Source of the DNA: Kiritimatiellia bacterium
Lineage (GTDB): Bacteria; Verrucomicrobiota; Kiritimatiellia; SLAD01
Length of the DNA: 12,069 bases
Assembly (NCBI GenBank): GCA_007125875.1
Contig: SLCI01000141.1
Span: forward strand, 1-12,069
Direction of reading: 5' to 3'
The translations under genes and the position numbers were made by a program. The notes under the pieces were generated by a model. It did no database searches. It was not told the origin of the DNA and saw only the letters and a program-made list of their open reading frames with translations. Every line of letters starts with the position of its first letter. The first letter of the stretch is position 1. This document shows positions 1 to 5,625 of this stretch, piece after piece.

Positions 1-77
1 AAGAGGGGATCACGCGGGCTTTGTCCTTCTATGAGCGTGCTGGTTAGCGGGCGTTTCAGGCAGGTTTACGCGTTTTT

Positions 78-102
78 GTAGGCCGGACCTCTGTGGCCGG
101 CG
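78..102. repeat. REP-like hairpin with GCCGG/CCGGC arms
   Basis: GCCGG (82-86) and CCGGC (97-101) are perfect inverted arms. CC (88-89) and GG (95-96) extend the pairing inside after a bulged A, leaving a TCTGT loop. The sequence GTAGGCCGGACCTCTGTGG resembles short dispersed repeats I associate with PVC-type genomes, but only one copy is in this window, so repeat status is inferred. No U-tract follows, so it is not an intrinsic terminator. Confidence 0.4.
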
Positions 103-146
103 GCTGTGATTGAAGGTGCTACCGTGTCCTGCTTCGTGATCGGATA

Positions 147-173
147 GGTGGGGCGAACCGTCCCGGTGAGCCG
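147..173 (+). repeat. Structured short repeat, copy 1 (tandem-GA hairpin)
   Basis: The + strand reads GGC (152-154), GA, ACCG (157-160), loop TCC (161-163), CGGT (164-167), GA, GCC (170-172). This is a symmetric hairpin with two tandem G-A steps between the stems. The same 27-nt unit occurs on the minus strand inside recB (10340 down to 10314), with 24 of 27 bases identical. Two of the three differences swap one base pair of the stem (G160-C164 here, C-G in recB), so pairing is preserved. It is probably a REP-like family. Its function is unknown. Confidence 0.7.
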
Positions 174-189
174 CAGAGTCCGAAATGAG

Positions 190-243
190 AATTGTTGTTT
201 TTTGCATAAGAGGCTTTACAAGCCGCGATCGCGCACCTATAGT
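190..243 (+). promoter_or_regulatory. Sigma70-type promoter of rpsO(-pnp)
   Basis: The -35 is TTTACA (215-220) and the -10 is TATAGT (238-243), separated by exactly 17 bp; each hexamer has one mismatch to consensus. The A/T-rich tract at about 190-210 lies where an UP element would. Expected transcription start is near 250, giving a leader of about 56 nt. Two palindromes sit on the promoter: GGCTT-TAC-AAGCC (212-224) straddles the -35, and CGCGATCGCG (224-233) fills the spacer. Either could be an operator, but that is inference. Confidence 0.75.
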
Positions 244-256
244 CCGCCCCGTGTTG

Positions 257-305
257 GTAAGAAGTAAGTAAGAAAACGTAAGTAATTAGAGGTCTGAAGA
301 AGAAC
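257..305 (+). promoter_or_regulatory. Purine-rich rpsO leader with GTAAG repeats and RBS
   Basis: The predicted untranslated leader contains GTAAG four times (257-261, 264-268, 268-272, 278-282) and is low in C, so it should be largely unstructured. A GAGG at 289-292 is rather far from the ATG at 306. The closer GAAGAAG (296-302) is the likelier ribosome-binding purine tract. In several bacteria S15 represses its own mRNA by binding the leader. Whether this leader does so cannot be read from the sequence, since no obvious pseudoknot or three-way junction is visible. Confidence 0.4.
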
Positions 306-569
306 ATGGATCAGGCAATCAAGACAGCTGTAAAAGATGAATATCAACTGCACGACAAGGACACAGGGTCCGTGGATGTGCAAGTTGCACTCCTGTCCAG
401 CCGTATTAACGAGCTGACCGAGCATCTCAAGCAGCACAAGAAAGATCACAGCTCGCGCCGTGGACTGATCGCTATGGTCACCAAGCGCCGTCGTTTGCTG
501 GATTACGTGAAGCGCCATGACATTGAGCGCTATCACAATCTTGTCAAACGTCTGGGCCTGCGCCGCTAA
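306..569 (+). CDS. rpsO: 30S ribosomal protein S15
   Basis: This 87-residue protein has the usual S15 length (88-89 in most bacteria). S15 is a primary binder of the 16S rRNA central domain and helps nucleate platform assembly of the small subunit. Visible signatures are the TGSVDVQVALL segment (residues 20-30), the H40-L-K-x-H-x-x-D-x-SSRRGL block (40-54) that contacts the rRNA three-way junction, and the basic C-terminal helix ending RYHNLVKRLGLRR. The ATG at 306 is preceded by a GAAGAAG tract and fits the family N-terminus. The gene follows a good promoter and precedes pnp, the widespread rpsO-pnp arrangement. Nothing is missing or odd. Leader-mediated autoregulation is possible from family knowledge only. 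Confidence 0.97.
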   Translation: MDQAIKTAVKDEYQLHDKDTGSVDVQVALLSSRINELTEHLKQHKKDHSSRRGLIAMVTKRRRLLDYVKRHDIERYHNLVKRLGLRR

Positions 570-594
570 GATACCCTCCTGTCAGTAAGCAAAG

Positions 595-639
595 ATCCTG
601 CGCGAAGCCGTCCCCATGGGTTTCGCCAATTCGCAGGAT
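595..639 (+). promoter_or_regulatory. rpsO-pnp intergenic hairpin (likely RNA-processing site)
   Basis: ATCCTGCG (595-602) pairs with CGCAGGAT (632-639). Immediately inside, CGAAGCC (603-609) pairs with GGTTTCG (619-625) with one G-U, leaving a nine-base loop and a one-sided bulge at 626-631. That makes about 15 pairs. No T-run follows, so it is not a normal intrinsic terminator. In Escherichia coli the rpsO-pnp spacer contains an RNase III-cleaved hairpin through which PNPase controls its own mRNA, and by position this could be the counterpart. The rest of the 212-nt spacer has a TATACT at 698-703 but no well-spaced -35, so a separate pnp promoter is not supported. Confidence 0.55.
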
Positions 640-781
640 ACGTGTCCAGTGATGACGTGGCGTTGTTGTTGGCTAAGCTCTACCCTAGGGCTATTCGTAT
701 ACTGCGTGATCCCGCACGGCAGATAGTGTTATCGAATTTTCTATCGCGACCTCCGAAAAGCAGAAAGAAGAAGAAAAGAAG

Positions 782-2890
782 ATGAAAGAAACAAATAAGG
801 TTGAGTGCGAGGTTGGTGGCAAGCAGGTCGCGATCGAAGCCGGTTTATTGGCGCAACAAGCGAATGGCGCCGTAACGATTCAAATGGGCGATACGGTCCT
901 GATTTGTACCGTTACCGCGGCGAAATCACCCCGTGAAGGTGTGGATTTCTTCCCGCTCCAAGTCGAGTACCGCGAAAAATTTTATGCCGCCGGCCGATTC
1001 CCAGGCGGTTTCTTCAAGCGTGAAGCGCGTCCTTCCGAAAAAGAAATTCTTACCATGCGGGCGACCGATCGTCCCCTGCGCCCCCTGTTCCCGGAAGGCT
1101 ACCGCAACGAAGTGCAGATCATCAGCTCGCTGCTTAGCACCGACTGCATTGATGAGCCGGATATCCTCAGCATCAACGGCGCCAGCGCGGCTCTGACGAT
1201 CTCGGATATCCCCTTTAATGGTCCCGTAGGCGCCGTGCGCGTTGGCCGGGTGGACGGCGAATTCATCATCAACCCGACGCACACACAAATCGAAGAGGGT
1301 GATCTTAACCTCACCTACGTCGCAAATCGTGAGCTACCGTTGATGATCGAAGGCGACGCCAAAGAAATTTCGGAAGCCGACATGTTGGCTGCCATGAAGC
1401 TCGCCCACGAAGCGTGCGTGAAGCTGGTGGACGCGCAAGTCGCATTGCGCGAACAGATGGGCCTACCGCCGAAGGCCTTCGAGGACGGTGCGGTCAGCGC
1501 AGATCTGATGCAAAAGGCCCGCGACATTGCCGGTGCCGACCTCAGCGCGGCCCTGCAGATCGCCGGCAAGCTGGAACGCCACGACAAAGTCAATGCCGTG
1601 CGCGAATCCCTCAAGGCTGGCTTGCTGGAGCAAGTACCAGAAATGACGGACGAAGAATTCTTCCAGTTGTTCGATGCGCTTGAAATCGAGACCGTGCGCA
1701 ACAATGTGCTGGATCACAAGAAGCGTATTGACGGTCGGGGATCTGAAGAAGTCCGTGCCCTGGGCGCGCAAGTCGGCTTGCTGCCGCGCACGCACGGGTC
1801 GTCGCTCTTCAATCGTGGCGAGACCCAGTCACTGGCTACCGTGACGTTGGGTACGCTCAAGGATGCGCAATCGATGGACGCCTTGTCCGGTGGTCCGGAC
1901 GAAAAGCGTTTCATGCTGCATTACAACTTCCCGCCCTACTGCGTAGGCGAACCGGGTCGTCTCGGAGCCACCAGCCGCCGCGAAATCGGGCACGGCAACT
2001 TGGCCGAACGTTCCTTGAAGCCGGTCATCCCAACAGATTATCCCTACACCATCCGTGTCGTATCAGAAATCATGGGATCCAACGGCAGCAGCTCGATGGC
2101 GAGCGTTTGCGCGGGTACCTTGGCGTTGATGGACGCCGGCGTGCCAATCACCAAGCCGGTGGCCGGTATCTCGGTCGGCTTGTTCTCGCGCGGTGATGAC
2201 GCCGAGTTGGTTGTCGATATTTTGGGTGCTGAGGATCATTGCGGCGACATGGACTTCAAGGTCTGCGGTACGCGTGAAGGTATCACCGGCTTCCAAGTCG
2301 ACTTGAAAATCCGTGGTTTGCGCTGGGAGCTGGTCGAAGGTGCCTTCGAGCTAGCCCGCAAGTCCCGTATCCAGATTCTCGATTACATGAATTCGATTAT
2401 TCCGGAGTCCCGTGCGGAACTCTCGGAGCATGCGCCGCGCATCACGCAGTTGTCGATTCCGGTCGACAAGATCGGCGCCCTGATCGGGCCCGGCGGCAAG
2501 AACATCCGTCGCATCACCGATACGCTTGGCGTGCAGATCGACATTCAAGAAGATGGTTCGGTCCAGATCTTTAGTAATGATAAGGAAGCCATGGACGCCG
2601 CCGTTCGTGAAGTCGAGTCGCTGACCGCTGAAGCGGAAGAAGGCAAGATCTATCGTGGCCGTGTCACGGGTACGAAAGAATTTGGCGCGTTTGTCGAAAT
2701 CCTGCCGGGCAAGGAAGGACTGGTTCACATCAGTGAGCTGGCCGACTTCCGCGTCAAAGCCACTGAGGATATTTGCAAGGTGGGCGATGAAATGTGGGTC
2801 AAGTGCCTCAGTGTTGAGGAGAACGGCCGCATTCGTCTTAGCCGCAAGGCCGCATTGGCCGAAAAGGGTGAAGAAGAAGCTCAGGACTGA
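782..2890 (+). CDS. pnp: Polynucleotide phosphorylase (polyribonucleotide nucleotidyltransferase)
   Basis: This 702-residue phosphorolytic 3'-5' exoribonuclease degrades RNA with inorganic phosphate to give nucleoside diphosphates. It normally works as a cytoplasmic trimer, often with RNase E or a helicase. Domains in order are RNase PH 1 (about 10-140), a helical linker (about 150-300), RNase PH 2 (about 320-545), a KH domain with GPGG near 566 (about 555-615), and an S1 domain (about 622-692, KIYRGRVTGTKEFGAFVEI to GRIRLSRKA). The catalytic residues D485, D491 and K493 in EDHCGDMDFK match E. coli D486, D492 and K494. Length is typical (711 in E. coli). The ATG at 782 follows an A/G-rich tract (AAGAAGAAAAGAAG) and gives a standard N-terminus. 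It is likely cotranscribed with rpsO and ends before a strong terminator. Confidence 0.98.
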   Translation: MKETNKVECEVGGKQVAIEAGLLAQQANGAVTIQMGDTVLICTVTAAKSPREGVDFFPLQVEYREKFYAAGRFPGGFFKREARPSEKEILTMRATDRPLRPLFPEGYRNEVQIISSLLSTDCIDEPDILSINGASAALTISDIPFNGPVGAVRVGRVDGEFIINPTHTQIEEGDLNLTYVANRELPLMIEGDAKEISEADMLAAMKLAHEACVKLVDAQVALREQMGLPPKAFEDGAVSADLMQKARDIAGADLSAALQIAGKLERHDKVNAVRESLKAGLLEQVPEMTDEEFFQLFDALEIETVRNNVLDHKKRIDGRGSEEVRALGAQVGLLPRTHGSSLFNRGETQSLATVTLGTLKDAQSMDALSGGPDEKRFMLHYNFPPYCVGEPGRLGATSRREIGHGNLAERSLKPVIPTDYPYTIRVVSEIMGSNGSSSMASVCAGTLALMDAGVPITKPVAGISVGLFSRGDDAELVVDILGAEDHCGDMDFKVCGTREGITGFQVDLKIRGLRWELVEGAFELARKSRIQILDYMNSIIPESRAELSEHAPRITQLSIPVDKIGALIGPGGKNIRRITDTLGVQIDIQEDGSVQIFSNDKEAMDAAVREVESLTAEAEEGKIYRGRVTGTKEFGAFVEILPGKEGLVHISELADFRVKATEDICKVGDEMWVKCLSVEENGRIRLSRKAALAEKGEEEAQD

Positions 2891-2916
2891 GTCCGCCTTA
2901 GAACGAAGGTTTTGCG

Positions 2917-2957
2917 CAAACGCGTTGAAGCATTCCACTTCAACGCGTTTGTCGTTT
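2917..2957 (+). terminator. Intrinsic terminator after pnp
   Basis: CAAACGCGTTGAAG (2917-2930) and CTTCAACGCGTTTG (2938-2951) form a perfect 14-bp stem with a 7-nt loop (CATTCCA). A short T-rich tail (TCGTTT) follows. It lies 26 nt after the pnp stop and should end the rpsO-pnp transcript. The reverse-strand tail is not T-rich, so it is probably one-directional. The tail is weaker than a canonical U-tract. Confidence 0.85.
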
Positions 2958-2959
2958 CA

Positions 2960-3159
2960 GGTATAATACCAGTCTCCAACACTTTTCGGTCTATTCTCCG
3001 AGGACGTGACGGAGCACGTCCCTCCGGAATGCTTCTGTAGTAACTGGTTCTGCTTAGCGTGTACCGGAGGGGCAACCTTCCTCCTCCGCCAAGGCTACGG
3101 CGGACAGGCTGTGTTGCCCTGAGAATCTACCGAAAAGTTATAGTAACTGGTATAACACC
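2960..3159. repeat. Composite palindromic (MITE-like) element between pnp and nth
   Basis: The ends are imperfect inverted repeats of 39 nt: 2960-2998 against the reverse complement of 3121-3159, 30 of 39 matching by hand alignment. Best-conserved blocks are ATACCAGT, ACTTTTCGGT and ATTCTC. Inside are two hairpins: GGACGTG/CACGTCC (3002-3008/3015-3021, loop ACGGAG), and an outer AGGGGCAAC/GTTGCCCT (3068-3076/3113-3120) enclosing TCCGCC/GGCGGA (3085-3090/3099-3104). TAGTAACTGGT occurs twice in direct orientation (about 3040-3050 and 3141-3151). No transposase is encoded and no clear target duplication is visible. It looks like a small non-autonomous element or a REP cluster. The two explanations cannot be separated here. 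Confidence 0.6.
3148..3156 (+). promoter_or_regulatory. Extended -10 promoter for nth inside the repeat end
   Basis: TG-G-TATAAC (3148-3156) matches the extended -10 pattern TGnTATAAT at all but the last base. No good -35 is seen at 16-18 bp spacing, as is usual for extended -10 promoters. The expected start is about 3162-3164, at or next to the nth ATG (3164), so the mRNA may be leaderless. This agrees with the lack of a Shine-Dalgarno sequence. The -10 is part of the right inverted repeat. Confidence 0.45.
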
Positions 3160-3163
3160 CAAT

Positions 3164-3823
3164 ATGAAGGAACCGATCGCACAAAAGAAAGACCGTGCCG
3201 CCAAGATATTAAAGGCACTCAAAAAGGAGTACCCGGACGCGCACTGCGAGCTCGACTTTTCGACGCCGCTTGAGCTGGCGATCGGCTGTATCTTGTCGGC
3301 ACAGTGCACCGATGTGCGCGTGAATCAGGTCACACCGGCACTGTTCGCCAAATATAAAACGCCCGCCGATTGGCTGGCTATTCCCGCTCCTGAATTGGAG
3401 CAAGCGATTCATTCCACCGGATTCTTTCGCAACAAAACCAAGAGCATTCATGGGCTGTGCCGAGGGCTAATTGAGCGTCACGATGGGGTTTTGCCGAACG
3501 ATTTCGATGCCTTGGTCAAGCTGCCGGGGATCGGACGGAAGACCGCCAACGTATTGATGGTTTCCGCATTCAATCAGCCCGGTATCGTTGTGGATACCCA
3601 CATGAAACGGTTAGCCAACCGAATGGCATTCACCGCCGAGCAGAATCCTGATAAGATCGAATTTGATCTGCAGAAGGTTCTGCCGCGTAACGCCTGGGGA
3701 ACCTTTTCGCATGTGATGGTCTTTCACGGGCGACGCTGCTGCTACGCGCGCAAACCGGATTGTGGCCGTTGTCCGGTGCGGGACTGGTGTCCCGCTCGAC
3801 AGGATACAGGTGCACAGACTTGA
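3164..3823 (+). CDS. nth: Endonuclease III (DNA glycosylase / AP lyase)
   Basis: This 219-residue bifunctional glycosylase removes oxidised pyrimidines and nicks the AP site in base-excision repair. The helix-hairpin-helix LPGIGRKTANVL contains the catalytic lysine K126, and VDTHMKRLANR contains the catalytic aspartate D144 (E. coli K120 and D138). The C-terminal 4Fe-4S loop is intact: C193-X6-C200-X2-C203-X5-C209. Length fits the family (211 in E. coli). I chose the ATG at 3164: the frame stays open upstream to an ATG at 3059, but those 35 codons translate the hairpin repeat and lack family homology. No Shine-Dalgarno is visible, and an extended -10 suggests leaderless transcription. It is followed after 33 nt by a same-strand exported-protein gene. 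Confidence 0.96.
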   Translation: MKEPIAQKKDRAAKILKALKKEYPDAHCELDFSTPLELAIGCILSAQCTDVRVNQVTPALFAKYKTPADWLAIPAPELEQAIHSTGFFRNKTKSIHGLCRGLIERHDGVLPNDFDALVKLPGIGRKTANVLMVSAFNQPGIVVDTHMKRLANRMAFTAEQNPDKIEFDLQKVLPRNAWGTFSHVMVFHGRRCCYARKPDCGRCPVRDWCPARQDTGAQT

Positions 3824-3856
3824 CGCGACCCCATGTATGGCGTAATCACTGAGACG

Positions 3857-4936
3857 ATGAAGAAACAATCCACTCTATGTTTGGCCCTTAGCTGCGTTGC
3901 GCTGACATTTGGGGCTTTGCTGCCTCAAGTCGCGTATGGCCAGGGCAGCCGTGATCAGTATTCCGTGGTTGAGGCGTCTCGCCTCAATCAGCATCCCCAG
4001 CGCTACTGGTCACGCGGAGTAGTGTTTGAAGACACCTTCACCGGTATTACGGGACGGACACGCAATATTGACGGCCGGCGCGTGATAGAAATCCAAACGC
4101 GCGCGCTGGATAATGTCTATGCCGATGCTCGCTTAGAGGATCGTATCCAGCGCATGCGACATGGCCAGTACGTCTTCTCTGGGACCGTGTTAAGCGAGTC
4201 GCGGCGGTTTCTGCGCTGGTCCCGCACAACCTATCGAGTGGTCGTGGACAGCATTGAGCGAGTCGACGAGGGACAACCGGATGACCTGCTCGACCTGTTT
4301 GCAGGTGATGAAGTGGGCGCTAATTTGGGGCCTATGCTTGAAATTTTAGCGGAAGCACAACGCAGGCTGATCGTTGAGGCACGGAACGAGGGTATTCCCG
4401 TCGAATCAATGTTTGACGCTCGAATGCCGCGCGGCGATCGCGCGATCGAAATTGCGCGTGCCTCCGTTCGTCGGATTGAGCGTGAGGCTGGATTGCCGGC
4501 AGCAGAAATCATCAGTCTCCTGATACGCGAAGTCATGGTCGCTCAGCAAGGTCTATTGGCGACGCACGCCACCGAGCCGATACCAGTTCCTGAGATTGAA
4601 ATTCATGAGCCCGAAGCGGAGCCGATCGAGGAGCTTCAACAAGAGGAAGAACCAGTACACGATCATTCTGCCGTAGAAGAGGAGGTGCAGTCTGAAGTAG
4701 TTGAAGACTTGCCCTTGGTTTCAGAGGCTTGGGGAGATGAACCTGAAGTCGAGACCGCACCGATGCCGGAAAGTGACGAGCCTCAGATCGAGGAACCAGC
4801 CGCGACTACGATGCCAGACATATCAGAGGATGAGGTAGATTCATCGATTATTGAGCCGGACATAACATTCGGCTTGCAACCTAGCGAAGCCCCGCTACGG
4901 TTACGCGACACAGTACCGCTTCGCACGCGCGACTAG
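3857..4936 (+). CDS. Exported protein of unknown function with acidic C-terminal tail
   Basis: I do not recognise this 359-residue protein. It starts with a clear Sec signal peptide: MKK, a hydrophobic core (about residues 6-22) and a probable cleavage after VAYG, around residue 28. There is no lipobox cysteine at the cleavage point. Residues about 32-135 look like a small beta-rich domain (SVVEASRLNQHPQRYWSRG, then RHGQYVFSGTVL and TYRVVVDSIERVD). Residues about 140-235 are helical. Residues about 240-345 are rich in Glu, Asp and Pro with little hydrophobicity, probably disordered and strongly acidic. No C-terminal membrane anchor or sorting signal is seen. I chose the ATG at 3857 over 3833 because it places MKK directly at the signal peptide; neither start has a good ribosome-binding site. 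It is probably periplasmic. Confidence 0.8.
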   Translation: MKKQSTLCLALSCVALTFGALLPQVAYGQGSRDQYSVVEASRLNQHPQRYWSRGVVFEDTFTGITGRTRNIDGRRVIEIQTRALDNVYADARLEDRIQRMRHGQYVFSGTVLSESRRFLRWSRTTYRVVVDSIERVDEGQPDDLLDLFAGDEVGANLGPMLEILAEAQRRLIVEARNEGIPVESMFDARMPRGDRAIEIARASVRRIEREAGLPAAEIISLLIREVMVAQQGLLATHATEPIPVPEIEIHEPEAEPIEELQQEEEPVHDHSAVEEEVQSEVVEDLPLVSEAWGDEPEVETAPMPESDEPQIEEPAATTMPDISEDEVDSSIIEPDITFGLQPSEAPLRLRDTVPLRTRD

Positions 4937-4960
4937 TCGCCGCATCGCATGTTGGAGTCA

Positions 4961-5036
4961 GCCAGCTTAGCTCAGTTGGTAGAGCAGCTGATTTGTAATC
5001 AGCAGGTCGTCGGTTCGAGTCCGACAGCTGGCTCCA
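4961..5036 (+). tRNA. tRNA-Thr (anticodon TGT)
   Basis: The acceptor stem GCCAGCT (4961-4967) pairs with AGCTGGC (5026-5032), followed by discriminator T and an encoded CCA (5034-5036). The D arm is GCTCAGTTGGTAGAGC. The anticodon arm is GCTGA-TTTGTAA-TCAGC, giving anticodon TGT, which reads ACA/ACG-type threonine codons. The T arm is GTCGG-TTCGAGT-CCGAC. All stems pair fully. The gene begins 24 nt after the stop of the exported-protein gene and ends 6 nt before the exonuclease start codon, with no terminator on either side, so it is probably cut out of a mixed mRNA-tRNA transcript. Confidence 0.97.
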
Positions 5037-5042
5037 TAGCGT

Positions 5043-5615
5043 ATGTATCTCTTTTTTGACACCGAAACAACCGGTTTGCCGCGCGTCTACAATGCGCCTG
5101 CTCATCACTTGAATAATTGGCCACGTATGATTCAACTGGCTTGGATGCTGGCTGATGAATCAGGTGACGAAATCAAGAGCGAAGAGTTCATTATCCGTCC
5201 GGACAACTTCAAAATACCCTGGCGCGCCGCTTGGGTGCACGGCATCACCACTCGTACTGCGCTTCGCAAGGGCGTTCCATTGGCGGTTGCGCTAGAAGCG
5301 TTCGTCGCAGACGTGGAACAAGCGGATGTCCTGATCGCTCACAATATGGCCTTCGATTCCAAAGTCGTGGGGGCCGAGTTGTTGCGAAGTGGACGTCGGG
5401 ATATCGTCGCATTGACCCCTTGCCGCTGCACCATGCGATGGTCTGCACAATATGTTGGAATTGCCGGAGTGCGCGGTTTTAAATGGCCGAACTTGCAGGA
5501 GCTTCACAAGAAATTGTTTCGTCGCCGATTCCGTGGCGCTCATGATGCGCTTACCGATGTCCGCGCCTGTGCCCGGTGCTATTTCGAATTGAAGCGACTC
5601 GGTATCATGCCCTGA
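5043..5615 (+). CDS. DnaQ-like DEDDh 3'-5' exonuclease
   Basis: This 190-residue stand-alone exonuclease domain belongs to the RNase T / DnaQ fold. All three Exo motifs are present: Exo I FFDTETTGL (D6, E8), Exo II HNMAFD (D105), and Exo III HDALTD (H167, D172). It is therefore the DEDDh subtype and should be a two-metal-ion 3'-5' nuclease. Substrate is uncertain: DNA polymerase III epsilon-like proofreading, general DNA repair or RNA trimming are all possible, and there is no polymerase, GIY-YIG or BRCT fusion. The ATG at 5043 is forced. An in-frame TAG lies at 5037-5039, and any later start would remove Exo I. No Shine-Dalgarno is present. It ends 10 nt before the convergent recD stop. Confidence 0.9.
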   Translation: MYLFFDTETTGLPRVYNAPAHHLNNWPRMIQLAWMLADESGDEIKSEEFIIRPDNFKIPWRAAWVHGITTRTALRKGVPLAVALEAFVADVEQADVLIAHNMAFDSKVVGAELLRSGRRDIVALTPCRCTMRWSAQYVGIAGVRGFKWPNLQELHKKLFRRRFRGAHDALTDVRACARCYFELKRLGIMP

Positions 5616-5625
5616 TGGTTTTGCG

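Larger units (their letters stand above)
1..305. other. Region upstream of rpsO, no convincing gene
   Basis: This 305-bp stretch contains no reading frame I would call a gene. On the + strand one frame is open from position 3 to a TAG at 45-47 (EGITRALSFYERAG). It could be the tail of an upstream gene cut by the window edge; ribF or truB often precede rpsO, but the tail is too short to identify. The rest holds two hairpin repeats (78-102 and 147-173), an A/T-rich tract at about 190-210, the rpsO promoter, and a purine-rich leader. Reverse-strand frames here overlap the promoter and repeats and have no recognisable protein features. Confidence 0.6.

Noticed and set aside
225..232. GCGATCGC (HIP1-like palindrome), also near 4435
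   Set aside because: Two copies in 12 kb do not show the strong excess seen in cyanobacteria, and the gene content does not suggest one.
698..703. TATACT as a separate pnp promoter -10
   Set aside because: No acceptable -35 lies at 16-18 bp. The nearest TTGGCT is 23 bp away.
1423..1430. GCTGGTGG, the E. coli Chi octamer, in pnp
   Set aside because: One 8-mer is close to chance for 12 kb on two strands, and Chi differs between phyla, so it says nothing about this RecBCD.
2939..2967. Perfect TATAAT at 2962-2967 as a promoter
   Set aside because: The hexamer 17 bp upstream is TTCAAC, lies in the terminator stem and matches poorly. There is no TG extension, and the site is part of the palindromic repeat end.
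2881..3075. Minus-strand frame with EGRAPSRPRR between pnp and nth
   Set aside because: It is repeat-derived, lies over the terminator and the palindromic element, and shows no domain or ribosome-binding site.
3059..3163. 35-codon upstream extension of nth
   Set aside because: It translates the hairpin repeat (PPPPRLRRTG), has no family homology, and the ATG at 3164 gives the normal Nth length.
4881..5135. Minus-strand reading frame containing SNRRPADYKSAALP
   Set aside because: It is the antisense translation of the tRNA-Thr gene, a well-known spurious peptide in annotations.
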